A stretch of DNA of 64,000 bases, taken from positions 28,064,919 to 28,128,918 of the forward strand of contig OZ038509.1 in assembly GCA_964036315.1 (NCBI GenBank), in the 5' to 3' direction. The notes beneath the pieces are model-generated. The model did not search any database, was not told the DNA's origin, and saw only the letters and a program-made list of their open reading frames with translations. Shown piece by piece: positions 42,627-54,993 of this stretch; the stretch's first letter is position 1, and each line of letters starts with the position of its first letter. Position numbers and translations under genes: made by a program. The DNA is from Acanthosepion esculentum (taxonomy: Eukaryota > Mollusca > Cephalopoda > Sepiida > Sepiidae).

Positions 42627-42731
42627 TATGACTGGATCAAACTGGAGTGCTCCAAAGTTGAACAAAAGCCAAAAAAGAAGAAAGGCACCAAAACAATAAA
42701 CAATTCTTTCACAAAGAAAACAAGCGTCAAG
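42627..42731 (+). CDS. CEP78: CEP78 exon 4 of 5 (YxWI and basic linker)
   Basis: Acceptor cctcAG, donor GTAAGA, phase 0 to 0, 105 bp. It reads YDWIKLECSKVEQKPKKKKG, TKTINNSFTKKTSVK. The Y-x-W-I start and following lysine-rich stretch correspond to the vertebrate YQWITSP...TAKQK(K/R)RT segment after the repeats. The donor lies inside a 60-bp tandem duplication (next entry). Confidence 0.87.
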
Positions 42732-42840
42732 GTAAGAAATTCTATTTGATGTTTCAATTGGATTTTCATCATTTGGATAACAAGCATCAAGGTAAGAAAT
42801 TCTATTTGATGTTTCAATTGGATTTTCATCATTTGGATAA
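42721..42840 (+). repeat. 60-bp tandem duplication spanning the CEP78 splice donor
   Basis: 42721-42780 and 42781-42840 are identical but for one base (42726 g, 42786 a). Each copy contains the last exon bases and GTAAGAAAT, so the 5' splice site exists twice, 60 bp apart (42732 and 42792). Using the second adds an in-frame TGA after six codons (KVRNSI), so it would truncate the protein. Confidence 0.95.
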
Positions 42841-43639
42841 ACAATATTATTTATGATTAAATTTGTCATTTTTTGTATAAGGTTTATTTGCCTTTATAGT
42901 ATGATATCTACCAAGGCATTTGTGACCTACCACAAATGATGATGCACTCATTATTGCTAGAAAATGCTCAGAAAAAATGATGACTTGTTTTTTAAAATGA
43001 TATCAAATCAGTATCAGTTTACAAACATTAAAATCGCTATTTGATGATTTTTTTTTATATATAAATAATTGTTATGATTTTTAATACATAAACATTTCAC
43101 TGTTCACTGCCTTTAACCCTAACTCGTAACCGTAACATATTTCATACTTCCAACAGTTGGTAAATATCATACTATAGTAGAAAATGGATGGTAGATATCA
43201 TACTATAGTAACATCTAAGGTTTTTTCTGTTACTATTATTTATTGCTGTCTTAAATTCTTTATTATTGCATATTCAGTCTATATTTAATTTTGAATACAA
43301 AGAATTGTATCTTTTGGAATCAAGTTTCCACTCTTTCTCTTTGCTGAAGCACCCAAGAAGAAATTCTACTGCCTTTTCTTTTTATCCCCAGTCAAAATGA
43401 TAAAATGAAATATCCGGATAATTTTCGGAAATTTGTAATCACAAACTTGTCACAGCGGATGACATTGATGGAAATTCAGGTTTCAACACTTTCAGAGACA
43501 ATGCTGATTTTAACTTGAGTGCAACATATGCCTCTGCATATCGTTAGGATATATACTAATAAAAATTTTCAAGGTTTTCTACCATCTTATAACTTGGTAA
43601 CACTTGTACCAGTGTACATACCGTTTGTGTCTTTGTACA
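42841..43639. other. Intron, no element recognised
   Basis: ATGATATCTACCA-like phrases (42900, 43160, 43190) hint at a small decayed repeat. No gene. Confidence 0.45.
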
Positions 43640-44000
43640 GCACAGATCAAAAGAAATGGGAGAGTCAACATGGACCATTGTGAATCCTTTAATTACAGCA
43701 TGTTTATGGACACCTATAAAGAGACTTGAACTTATGCCACATCATCATGTTGCACATCTGAAAAGATGTTACAAGAAAGTCCTTGCTGGAAGACTGAATG
43801 TCACTCAGTACTGTTCACTGATGAGAGCAGGGTTTGCCTTCATGCAAATGACACTTCTTGAGGTGTGAGCATTTCCGCTTAGACCAAACACCAGGTTAGT
43901 TGACAGGGTGCAGCTTTTTCCTGTCAAACACTTGGGGCTTAAAAATAACCCTTTGTCCAGATCATTACCCACAAATGAAAACCATGACAATTTCTCACAG
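43640..44000 (+). pseudogene. Tc1-like transposase fragment
   Basis: Reads PHHHVAHLKRCYKKVLAGRL. After a one-base shift near 43805 it reads VLFTDESRVCLHAND, the first catalytic Asp motif of Tc1-type transposases. No termini seen and the rest is decayed. Confidence 0.6.
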
Positions 44001-44711
44001 TAAACCAAATTTTATTCTCGGCTGTAACCAATTGCTACAGATGAGTGATGCTGCAATGTGGTGTAGATAAGGGGGAAAGTGAATAATATAATGGCCGTCT
44101 GTTGTCTTCTGTGGTCACTTGTAGCTTCTCTGACTTTTTGTGGCCAGTGGCCATTGTTTTATATAGGACATTGTTCTTTGTCTACAAAAGCAATTCAACT
44201 TCACTCAGCAACTTCCCCATCTGGGCCACTTACCCTGTATTTGTAAAGTTCACTTCACTTACTGATAACCATCTTGAGGAAATAAATGTCCAAATCCATT
44301 TTTGTGACAGGTTCAACTGTTTTCCATTTAATAAGATATCCGCTGACTGATATCACTACAATAGACCTGAGGAATATCTGCCAGAAGATGTTTGCCTACA
44401 ACACCCAGGCTAACACTCTGACATAATGGCATGGAGTATCATGTTGAACTTTTATTGTTAAAATATACGTAATTGATAAAAGGGACAAATAGTCACAACA
44501 CCCTACATGTATGCACAACTTGTACCAACAATAAATGCATATAAAATAGAAAAATCAAAAAGTATAAGAAGTCAGTTGCTGATACCGCTGACGATTGGAC
44601 AGGTGGGTCTGTCTACAAAACACTGAAGTCAGGATGCTGAAGGTAACGTCAGTGAGCTAAATGACAAATATTTTACTTATATTAATTATATAATGTTAAA
44701 CATTCCACATT
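44001..44711. other. Intron, no element recognised
   Basis: Unclassified; one 82-codon + frame at 44102-44350 lacks motifs. Confidence 0.45.
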
Positions 44712-44780
44712 AATCAAGGCAATAAAATTCACTAAGATGCAAGTGGTTTCTGAGAGTGAGAGAAAAAAGAGAACAATATT
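44712..44780 (-). mobile_element. LINE family B 3' UTR scrap
   Basis: CAATAAAATTCACTAAGATGCAAG is the antisense of the LINE B 3' end (CTTGCATCTTAGTGGCTTTATTG-like, seen at 60030-60060). A second scrap begins beyond the satellite at 47172, so the satellite appears to sit between two LINE tail pieces. Confidence 0.5.
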
Positions 44781-47150
44781 CAGTTAAGTGTACAATTTTA
44801 TTGTTAATCTTTCACTGTGCCTAATTTATAAATGAAACTTTATCATAGGCCTGGATGGATAGGAAAAAACATAGTATATATAGGGTTTGGTACTATCCAC
44901 AGATTCAGGCATCTGCTGGGGGTCTTGGAACATATTGTTAGAATTGTTCTCTTTTATTATTAGTTATTGTTGTTAATCTCTTATTAGGCCTCATTTATAA
45001 ATGAAACTTTATCATAGGCCTGGATGGATAGCAAAAACATAGTATATATAGGGTTTGGTACTATCCACAGATTCAGGCATCTGCTGGGGGTCTTGGAACA
45101 TATTGTTAGAATTGTTCTCTTTTATTATTAGTTATTGTTGTTAATCTCTTATTAGGCCTCATTTATAAATGAAACTTTATCATAGGCCTGGATGGATAGG
45201 AAAAAACATAGTATATATAGGGTTTGGTACTATCCACAGTTTCAGGCATCTGCTGGGGGTCTTGGAACATATTGTTAGAATTGTTCTCTTTTATTATTAG
45301 TTATTGTTGTTAATCTCTTATTAGGCCTCATTTATAAATGAAACTTTATCATAGGCCTGGATGGATAGGAAAAAACATAGTATATATAGGGTTTGGTACT
45401 ATCCACAGTTTCAGGCATCTGCTGGGGGTCTTGGAACATATTGTTAGAATTGTTCTCTTTTATTATTAGTTATTGTTGTTAATCTCTTATTAGGCCTCAT
45501 TTATAAATGAAACTTTATCATAGGCCTGGATGGATAGGAAAAAACATAGTATATATAGGGTTTGGTACTATCCACAGTTTCAGGCATCTGCTGGGGGTCT
45601 TGGAACATATTGTTAGAATTGTTCTCTTTTATTATTAGTTATTGTTGTTAATCTCTTATTAGGCCTCATTTATAAATTAAACTTTATCATAGGTCTGGAT
45701 GGATAGGAAAAAACATAGTATATATAGGGTTTGGTACTATCCACAGTTTCAGGCATCTGCTGGGGGTCTTGGAAAATATTGTTAGAATTGTTCTCTTTTA
45801 TTATTAGTTATTGTTGTTAATCTCTTATTAGGCCTCATTTATAAATGAAACTTTATCATAGGCCTGGATGGATAGGAAAAAACATAGTATATATAGGGTT
45901 TGGTACTATCCACAGTTTCAGGCATCTGCTGGGGGTCTTGGAACATATTGTTAGAATTGTTCTCTTTTATTATTAGTTATTGTTGTTAATCTCTTATTAG
46001 GCCTCATTTATAAATGAAACTTTATCATAGGCCTGGATGGATAGGAAAAAACATAGTATATATAGGGTTTGGTACTATCCACAGTTTCAGGCATCTGCTG
46101 GGGGTCTTGGAACATATTGTTAGAATTGTTCTCTTTTATTATTAGTTATTGTTGTTAATCTCTTATTAGGCCTCATTTATAAATGAAACTTTATCATAGG
46201 CCTGGATGGATAGGAAAAAACATAGTATATATAGGGTTTGGTACTATCCACAGTTTCAGGCATCTGCTGGGGGTCTTGGAACATATTGTTAGAATTGTTC
46301 TCTTTTATTATTAGTTATTGTTGTTAATCTCTTATTAGGCCTCATTTATAAATTAAACTTTATCATAGGTCTGGATGGATAGGAAAAAACATAGTATATA
46401 TAGGGTTTGGTACTATCCACAGTTTCAGGCATCTCCTGGGGGTCTTGGAAAATATTGTTAGAATTGTTCTCTTTTATTATTAGTTATTGTTGTTAATCTC
46501 TTATTAGGCCTCATTTATAAATGAAACTTTATCATAGGCCTGGATGGATAGGAAAAAACATAGTATATATAGGGTTTGGTACTATCCACAGTTTCAGGCA
46601 TCTGCTGGGGGTCTTGGAACATATTGTTAGAATTGTTCTCTTTTATTATTAGTTATTGTTGTTAATCTCTTATTAGGCCTCATTTATAAATGAAACTTTA
46701 TCATAGGCCTGGATGGATAGGAAAAAACATAGTATATATAGGGTTTGGTACTATCCACAGTTTCAGGCATCTGCTGGGGGTCTTGGAACATATTGTTAGA
46801 ATTGTTCTCTTTTATTATTAGTTATTGTTGTTAATCTCTTATTAGGCCTAATTTATAAATGAAACTTTATCATAGGCCTGGATGGATAGGAAAAAACATA
46901 GTATATATAGGGTTTGGTACTATCCACAGTTTCAGGCATCTGCTGGGGGTCTTGGAACATATTGTTAGAATTGTTCTCTTTTATTATTAGTTATTGTTGT
47001 TAATCTCTTATTAGGCCTCATTTATAAATGAAACTTTATCATAGGCCTGGATGGATAGGAAAAAACATAGTATATATAGGGTTTGGTACTATCCACAGTT
47101 TCAGGCATCTGCTGGGGGTCTTGGAACATATTGTTAGAATTGTTCTGTTT
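44781..47150. repeat. 169-bp satellite, 14 copies
   Basis: The GGCCTGGATGGATAG box recurs at 44848, 45017, 45185, 45354, 45523, 45692, 45861, 46030, 46199, 46368, 46537, 46706, 46875 and 47044. Copies at 45692 and 46368 share variants (aattaaac, aggtctgg, ggaaaatatt), exactly four units apart, so a 676-bp higher-order unit has been duplicated. Copies are very similar to each other, implying recent expansion or homogenisation. Confidence 0.97.
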
Positions 47151-47159
47151 CTTCTTTTT

Positions 47160-47400
47160 AATCATTTGCATTCAAACAAAGCAATAAAATCCAATAGGAA
47201 GCAAGGACGTATAATGATTGAATGAAACAAAGAAGACAATAAAAAGCACAGGAGCCAAAGAGACAGAAATAACGATTAATGTTGCATTTATATTTTTGAC
47301 AATCATCATTGACAAGAAATGAAAATGCCAGAAGTAAGATGTATGAGATTGAAATTACAACCACAAGTTGACCAGAAGCTAGAAACCTGACTCGAGCACA
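47160..47400 (-). pseudogene. LINE family B 3' fragment
   Basis: Antisense of the LINE terminal region: the gcaataaaatcc start, 'ttaatgttgcatttatattttt' and 'agaagtaagatgtatgagattgaa' correspond to the end at 25700-25880. Too decayed to read protein. Confidence 0.5.
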
Positions 47401-47796
47401 ATAAAAGGTCATGGTATTTTTCCAATGTCACTACTTTAACAACGACTCTCATTTATGTTTGTGGAAGGGACGTTCAACAGTGCCATATATATCTAAAAGT
47501 TTGCTCAACCCAATCCACTGCCATTCCTGCATTGGGAAAGTGATGTTTTCTAGCAGAATAATGCCTACCCCCATGATGTCCATGCTATACCAAACAACTC
47601 AGTTTTCATATATATGGCTTCCTTTATTTACATTTAATTATTCCTGTATTAAGGTGTTAGGCTAGGTACAAGTACTGATAGTTTATAGCATCTGGGCAAA
47701 CATTAGTCTAACAGATGCTTCACATATAAGACCTCCATTTTTTTTAATAATTTCACCCTAAGCAAGTAAGTCTCCCCTATTTATTTAATGCATTTA
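47401..47796. other. Intron, no element recognised
   Basis: One 84-codon + frame at 47411-47665 without motif; nothing else. Confidence 0.45.
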
Positions 47797-48475
47797 CATT
47801 ATACATATAATAGTCCTATTCTATCAGTAATGCTTGCATTCATTCCTGACCACTGACAATCCCTTTCTTCCTCATTTGCAATGCATTTACATTATGCATA
47901 TAATAGCCCTATTCTATCAGTAATGCTTGCATTAATTCCTGACCACTGATAATCCCTTTCTTCCTCATTTGCAACGCATTCCTATAGTAAAATCATTAGC
48001 AATGCATTTACATTATGCATATAATAGCCCTATTCTATCAGTAATGCTTGCATTAATTCCTGACCACTGATAATCCCTTTCTTCCTCATTTGCAACGCAT
48101 TCCTATAGTAAAATCATTAGCAATGCATTTACATTATGCATATAATAGCCCTATTCTATCAGTAATGCTTGCATTAATTCCTGACCACTGATAATCCCTT
48201 TCTTCCTCATTTGCAATGCATTCCTATAGTAAAATCATTAGCAATGCATTTACATTATGCATATAATAGCCCTATTCTATCAGTAATGCTTGCATTAATT
48301 CCTGACCAATGATAATCCCTTTCTTCCTCATTTGCAATGCATTCCTATAGTAAAATCATTAGCAATGCATTTACATTATGCATATAATAGCCCTATTCTA
48401 TCAGTAATGCTTGCATTAATTCCTGACCACTGACAATCCCTTTCTTCCTCATTTGCAATGCATTTATATTGTATA
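47797..48475. repeat. 121-bp satellite, 6 copies (inverted relative to 30.4 kb)
   Basis: TAG(C/T)CCTATTCTATCAG recurs at 47811, 47904, 48025, 48146, 48267 and 48388. The first interval is shortened to 93 bp and the others are 121 bp. The sequence is the reverse complement of 30385-30870. Confidence 0.95.
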
Positions 48476-50611
48476 TTTAAAAGTCCTATTATATTGGTCC
48501 AGGCACCAAATTTCTTAGAAATTTACAATCTACATACTGAATATTTCTTTTTCAAGAATAAGGAGAATTAAACATTCTGTAGGATGGTACATATGAAAAT
48601 GTTTATTAATATATTACCTTTTTTTTTTGTTCACTGAATATATCTGTGGCACAAGGTAATGTTCATCTAATACCCATCAAGAAAGAATTGGTCTTTTCAT
48701 TTGGCTTGTGCTTTTGTCATTGAGAACTGAAAGTCGTAAAAGCAATTGCCTTATTATCACTGATAATCACTTTGTTGTTTTTGTGTTTGTTTCTGTTGTC
48801 ATTAAAGAATCTTAAAGTTTGTTTTCTCTCTGTCATAATCTGGCCACTTATTAAGGATGGATCCTGAAATCCATACATGTGCATCATAAAGAAATCTGAA
48901 AATAGTAAAAGAATTCTATCATGAAATAAATATATTTGTGAGAATTGACCTCGGACAAACAATCAAGAACATAAATAAATGATAAAACTTGTTTATTACT
49001 AGATGTGTATATTTTTAGTCACGATTACTTGAATACCAACAGAGGCTGTGTTTGAAGGACAATAGAGGGTAAAAATATATTTTCAGAGCTTTGGACAATT
49101 TCTGATTCTATTTTGGAAACGTTATTAAGCTGACTTTCAAAAATAGGTTCTAAAATGATTGAAATAGTTTCTTGACAGATGATAGAAGAATATACATTTT
49201 ATTTTTGCTGGCAGACTAAATAAAATACAAAATTAATTTCTCTATAAATCCTTTTTAATGTAATGTCGAACTTGATTCTAAAATGCCTTTCCATTTGGTC
49301 TAGTCTGCTCTTCTTGGTTGTCCTCCTCATAATGTTTTTTTTTAATGTGTACATTTAATTAAGAGGGTCTGCAATCCATACAACTTTAGGATTGTATTCA
49401 AAAGTAGTTTGATTTCATCTTAATCCCTAGTATTTATCCCTTTTCTTCTAATGGCACCCACTTGACCAAAGGAAAACAAATGAGGAAAAGAAAGCATTTG
49501 GGATCAAGTGACAACAAAACCGGACATTGATGACTTCCAGTTGCTGGTCTATATTAACAATTACATTTGGGATGGAGGAAGTCAGTTCTGTCCCTCCTTT
49601 GGTGGTGGGGACAGACTATCCCTTGGGTAGTTCTGATGCCAGCCTCATGATATAATTTGTAGGTGGGTAAAGAGTTGACAGGAGGGAAGAGCTGAGTTGT
49701 TAAACTGACATGGCAGAGGTTGTCTCAAGTGTCACTTACCTCCCCACCCAGAGTGAATAAATGAAGCTCTGAATAAATACCTAAATATGTTGAAAACAGG
49801 GTTTAAGTCCCAATTTCTTGCCATGTTTCATTTTCTTGTGAGCTTACAGCAGCCCTTTCCCAAATTTTGGTTCACACCAACATGAGCAAGAATGGAGATG
49901 CATTGTGGAGTAGCTATTAGTCAGTGTAAAGCTGAGTGAGGTCTTCATTGTGGGTTTACACTCTCTGCCAAAACAAGCCTCCTCCGAACAGGACATAACC
50001 AAGAAGTGTGTGTATTCCGTCCCATGCAGTTGTATCAAGTAATACAAGGGAGAGACCAGCCAGGTGGAACATTGAAAAGCTGTATTCTGGGGAGAGACAT
50101 TGAAATCAGGTATATGAAGTGAGAAGGACTGTCATCAACACCTATGAAATGAAGTCAAGATAACAGAGAATAACATTATAGGATATGACAACTGAAAGAG
50201 TCAGTACACACATTAGGCAGAGACAACCTCCACAGTAGACCTAGTGTAAAGATAAATACTATCTGATCCTTGGTTAGAATATATTTGGTTCCTAACAGTT
50301 GTGTGTTCAATCCCAAGGTTGAATAGTGATGAAAAGTTACATATTCTGATTCAGTGGAAGAAATGACCAAACAAAACAAAGACTATTGAGTATTGACTGA
50401 TAGGAGATATTCCCTAAGCATGGAAAGTAGAATGAGAACAATTTATCTCTGTAAATTTAATAAAGGGTTGGGTTCAAAATTCAATTCTCATGCCTGTCAT
50501 CCATACTCAGAATTTGCTGAAAACTTGTCAATGTCAGGCTTTTGGTACGGATTTCTACAAATCTTTGTTTGTTATCTTTGTTTTTTTGTTAGTTTGGTTG
50601 ATTTTGTTTAG
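48476..50611. other. Intron, no element recognised
   Basis: About 2 kb without recognisable repeats or coding signal; poly-T at 48618-48630. Possibly one of the least transposon-disturbed stretches here. Confidence 0.5.
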
Positions 50612-50870
50612 GATGTGCATTGTGGTGTTAGAATTAGAAATCAGAGAGCTGAGTTCAAATTCCAGTCGAGTTCATTATATTCACTTATGCACAAATACCC
50701 TTGGGAAAGGTATTAATCCATCTCTTTGCCATCCCCCCCAGCTATGGGTTGAATAGCAGTACAGTCTGGATTCTTTAGTCTTGGTTGGCAGCCAGTATAC
50801 TGCAGAAAGAAATGACAACCTTCTGTGAGAAAAATCTTCTGCCTAATCAGTCATGTTTTGAATGACACAT
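50612..50870 (+). mobile_element. tRNA-derived SINE copy
   Basis: ATTGTGGTGTTAGAATTAG (A-box region) and GAGTTCAAATTCCAG (B box), then ttcacttatgcacaaatacccttgggaaagg and CCCAGCTATGGGTTGAATAG. The tail is AAAAATCTTCTGCCTAATCA. Same family as 10535-10805. Confidence 0.7.
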
Positions 50871-51049
50871 CATCGCTCGAACGTGTATCATGTATGGTAC
50901 TTAACTAAAAGAGTCAATAAGTGAGGAAGTTGTGGAGACATGATTGCCCAAACGTGTATTACATATGACATTTAACTGACTGTTTAGCAGCATATCATGG
51001 GTTATTTAATGCCAAAATCTAAATATTTTGTGCACAATTTTTTGGGGGG

Positions 51050-51185
51050 GTTTGATTAAATGAATGGTAGAACAGGGTTTGGGAGAAATAGCAAAAAGGC
51101 AAAATTTATTATGAGCTACAAGGGGCAGGAAGATGTGAAGGGTTATGATCGCCTACATCCTGAAGGGATGAGGTACATAAAGAAA
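51050..51185 (+). mobile_element. LINE family A 3' tail
   Basis: AACAGGGTTTGGGAGAAA, AAAATTTATTATGAGCTA and GAAGGGTTATGATCGCC match 28350-28450. Ends near ACATAAAGAAAAG. Confidence 0.6.
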
Positions 51186-51189
51186 AGAC

Positions 51190-51480
51190 AAGCCTTACTA
51201 ATTAACCCATAGCTGGGGAAGAAGTGGATTCATTCCTTTCCCAAGAGTATTTTTGCATAAGTGAATACAATGAACTGAACTGGAATTTGAACTCATCTCT
51301 CTGATTTCTCATTTCTGAGCCATTATCCATTACAATCCCTGCATAAACAAGCTATTGCAACTGGTATTCCCAAGCAGTCATACATCTAGGTTCTGACCAA
51401 GCACAATGTTGCTTACCTTCGGTGAATGTACATGAACCAGTATTTCAATGCAAAGTGGCCGTAAACTATTATTTTTCAAG
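51190..51480 (-). mobile_element. tRNA-derived SINE copy
   Basis: Antisense copy of the SINE family: TTAACCCATAGCTGGGG, CCCAAGAGTATTT, ttgaactcatctctctga, ccattatccattaca, CCCAAGCAGTCA. Adjacent to the LINE A tail. Confidence 0.68.
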
Positions 51481-52955
51481 TGAATTATTTTGTCTCTCTT
51501 TATTCCTGAAATATTTCCCTCCCAGAGGCAACTTTTTAATTCTGTTTTATGAAATGTATAAGAGTGAAATTCAAGAAGAAGGATGGTTAAACTTGGAGAA
51601 ACCACTGTGATCAGTGCAGATTTTCTTTCCAAAGAGAAGAAGAATTACGAGAGAAATGTCTTCTGCAAGAAATGAATTCTGTCTATTGAAATATAATGAA
51701 TAGTCTTATTTTATTATTAATGCTTTTCATTAGCCACCAATGGCCATTGTTAGCAACAACTCTTGATTAGAATCAGTTTATATGATGGCGCTGAGAATTA
51801 TGCTGTCAAATTTCTAATAGCAAATTAAAGGGATGTATTTATAAATATCTTTTCAAGGATGGAAGCAAAGTTTAATCATAAAACTCCCAATCCAAAATTT
51901 TTCAGAATTCACTTTGAATTTATCAGAGTTGTCTGAAAGAATGCATAAGATTTAATTTTTATTTTTGTTCTAACACATTTCACACCCCAAGCCCTCACCA
52001 CAATTATCTGTTTCCACTGGGGTGGGGACAAAAGAAGGTATACAGTATTGAAAAACAAAATATTCACCCAAAATTTATTGTAGTGATTATGCAAACATAT
52101 CAGTCCTTCAAATGTTTCAACTCCTTACACCTCCCACCGTCATTCCCACACTCCTCTTTACCAGCAAAACATTTATTATTTATTAAAAAAATAAGAATTA
52201 TAATGATAATTATGAAAATAAAAATATTAAAAATGATTTTAATGAATTATAATCTTTTCCCTTTTGCCTTCCTCAAGATTTAAATGTGTCATTATCCTCC
52301 TCTGTAAAAAGAAAAAAAAATAGATTCTTCATAAATTCCTTTAAATAAAAACTGTGCCACTAATTGTCTCTGCAGATGGTAACAAGACCATGTTTATCAC
52401 ATGCAAAATTTGTTATACAGCAATGTAAAACAAAATGTGTCCACAAAATGTATTGTATTGATTATACAAATATATCAATACTAAACATATCAATCTCTCA
52501 AACGTTCGAATTGCTTGCCCTCCCCCGTCATTTATACACTCCTCTTTACTAGCAAAACATTTATTATTATTTATTAAAAACTAAGAATTATAATAAATGT
52601 ATTATAATAAAAATTATGAAAATAATTTTAATAAATTCAATGAATCCTAGAACCGCTATTATAATACTGGTATGATGCTTACAATATACCTACTTTTGTA
52701 TAGCATAACTATGTTATATCCCTATATAATATATATTATACTGTTATATTTTTATTATAAAAAACACCCATTTTGAAAATCATGCTGAAATGCATGAAAT
52801 AATTTGTTAATGAGCAAATAATCCAAAAATGTTATTTTTCTGTGAATTAATAGAGCATTACATTAAGTGAAATCTAGTCTTACAAAAAAAAAAGCATTTA
52901 TGATGAGGTGCCTTGGATACTAAGTGCAATTGTACCCACTTCCTTCATTAACTTG
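51481..52955. repeat. Intron with a diverged direct duplication
   Basis: 52069-52275 and 52441-52635 are related (ACACTCCTCTTTAC(C/T)AGCA, AAACATTTATTATT...TTATTAAAAA, then agaattataat), about 370 bp apart. Otherwise no element or gene. Confidence 0.6.
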
Positions 52956-52960
52956 GCTAC

Positions 52961-53179
52961 TGTTGTGGAGTTATTTCCACAATAGAACTTGTAGTCGGAC
53001 TAAATGTGTCCTAAATAGGTTAAATGTACAGAAACGTTAGGAACTTGTAATAAAGTGTTATGCAGAGTAATCGAGTTGTGGTCGCTGAACACTACTCCTC
53101 CCCTCGACTACTACTGACTCCTACTTATAATAGGTGGGAGAGTCTATTCTCTATAGACTAGGTGTCTTTCACTATAACA
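52961..53179 (-). repeat. 3' LTR
   Basis: 219 bp, TGTTGTGGAG...ATAACA on the + strand. Paired with 57697-57912. Confidence 0.95.
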
Positions 53180-53277
53180 CCCGCCTCCTAAAACTTTACT
53201 CCGTAGGATTAAAAGTTTTTATTTTATTATTTTTTTTTTTTACAGAAAAAAGGAGAAAAAAAAATACAAAAAAAACT

Positions 53278-54993
53278 TCATTTTTTTAGCAACATCATAG
53301 CGTATCTCCTACATTTTGGATCCATTTTTAAATGATCCGTTGCCTTTCTTTTTCTCTTGGATCGGCGTACCTCAGGTAACAACGTTGCTGGCTTTGGAAG
53401 ATCAAACGTATCAAAAATCACCTCCATAGGTGTTTCTTCAACTGGAGCGCTGTTAACCACGTCTGAAGAGCGTTGTCTGATCTGGTTAATGTGCCGTCTG
53501 CACGTGAATTTTTCACCTTTCACGAAGTACATCATGTTGCCAATCCGCTTTTCTATTTGTCCACTCTCCCAGAATGATTTATTCTGTTTATATACCTTAA
53601 AGTATACTTTTTCACCAGGATTGTATTTCTTTACTTGAATAAATTTTTCTGTACCTGGCTTTGTCTTTTTTGGTAATAATTTGTCGAAGACAGATCTTAC
53701 CCGACGTGCAAACATCACCTCGGCTGGTGATTGTGAGGCTGGTGTTGCATTATTTGGGGTAAGTCTGTATACCTGTAGAAACTTCTATAGGGCTTCATCT
53801 GCAGGTATTTCCCTAGCTTTCTTTAAAGCTCTTTTAAGGGTGTCCACAAATTTTTCCGCTAACCCGTTAGATCTTGGGTGATACGGAGCTGTGGTAATAT
53901 GTTCGACATTGTATTCCTTGCAGAAATCTTTAAATTGTTTTGACGTAAATTGACTTCCATTGTCCGTCACAATTGTGTCTACTACACTAAACCTTGCGAA
54001 CAATTCCAGCAGGAAGTTTTTCGTACTTTGCGTCGTCGGTTTTCTTAATCTTTGTATCTCAGGCCATTTTGAAAAACTATCTACTACTATGATGTAATGG
54101 TATCCATTCAGTGAACCTGCAAAATCCACATGCAACATAGACCATGGTAGGTCTGTTTTTGGCCAGGGATTAAATTTTACTGGTGGTGCCTTTGCAGCCA
54201 AAGCACAGCCTTTACATTTTGCCACTGCGTTCTCAATGTCCCTGTCCATATTCGGCCAATAAACAAAACTTCGCATTAGGCTCTTCATCCTAGTGCTGCC
54301 TGGATGACCAGTATGGAAATCTTTTAATATTTGTTTTTGGAGTGTGTATGGAATCACGACACGTTCTCTATATAACAATACTGAATCGCAAAGCGAAAAC
54401 ACATTTGTTGTGTACTGGTCCCTCTTGGATATTTTTTCTTTTATTTTCAAGATATATTCGTCCCTGGTGGCTTCTTCTTTTATTTTTTCTAGAGTTACCG
54501 GAAGTTCCCGAACTGCATTACACACAGTAAATTTCAGCTCTTCTTCTGATTTCAGTGAAGCAATTACCGTGTCTTCTAACGGTTCGCTTCTTTTAGGAAT
54601 TAACCTGGACAGCCCATCAGTATAGCCAAATTTATTGGATGGTATGTACTCCATGCTGAAGTTATAATTTAGCAATATTGTAGCCCATTTTTGTAGTCGG
54701 TTTGCTGTATGCTTCGGCAAACCCTTTTTCGATCCAAAAATCGAAATTAGAGGCTTATGATCAGTTTGTAGCTTAAAATGTCGACCGTGGAGAAAACGGT
54801 GAAATTTCACTACTGCAAATATTATTCCTAGCGCCTCTTTCTCTATCTGAGAGTAATTCTTCTCAGCCTGAAATAGTGCTCTAGAAGTATGAGCAATTGG
54901 TTTTACTTGACCATCTGTCATTTTGTGTAAAATACACGCTCCTATTCCATACGCACTTGCATCGCAAGCTACTATGATTTCTAAATCCGGATT
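53278..54993 (-). pseudogene. Gypsy pol, RNase H and integrase part
   Basis: Same frame as the RT part, separated from it by one TAA (54994-54996). RNase H: IIVACDASAYGIGACILH, SQIEKEALGIIFAVVKFH, LQTDHKPL. Integrase: zinc region HTGHPGSTRMKSL...CKGCALA, then HVDFAGSLNGYHYIIVVD, TDNGSQF and HPRSNGLAEKF, so the D, D and E catalytic residues are all present. A TAG at 53785-53787 interrupts just before KFLQVYRLTPNN. The C-terminal domain (RSVFDKLLPKK, KVYFKVYKQNKSFWESGQ, CRRHINQIR) runs to the stop at 53278. It inserts the DNA copy into the host genome. Only two nonsense changes separate it from an open frame. Confidence 0.93.

Noticed and set aside
54342..54625. Plus-strand frames inside the gypsy pol region
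   Set aside because: They are shadows of the - strand integrase frame.
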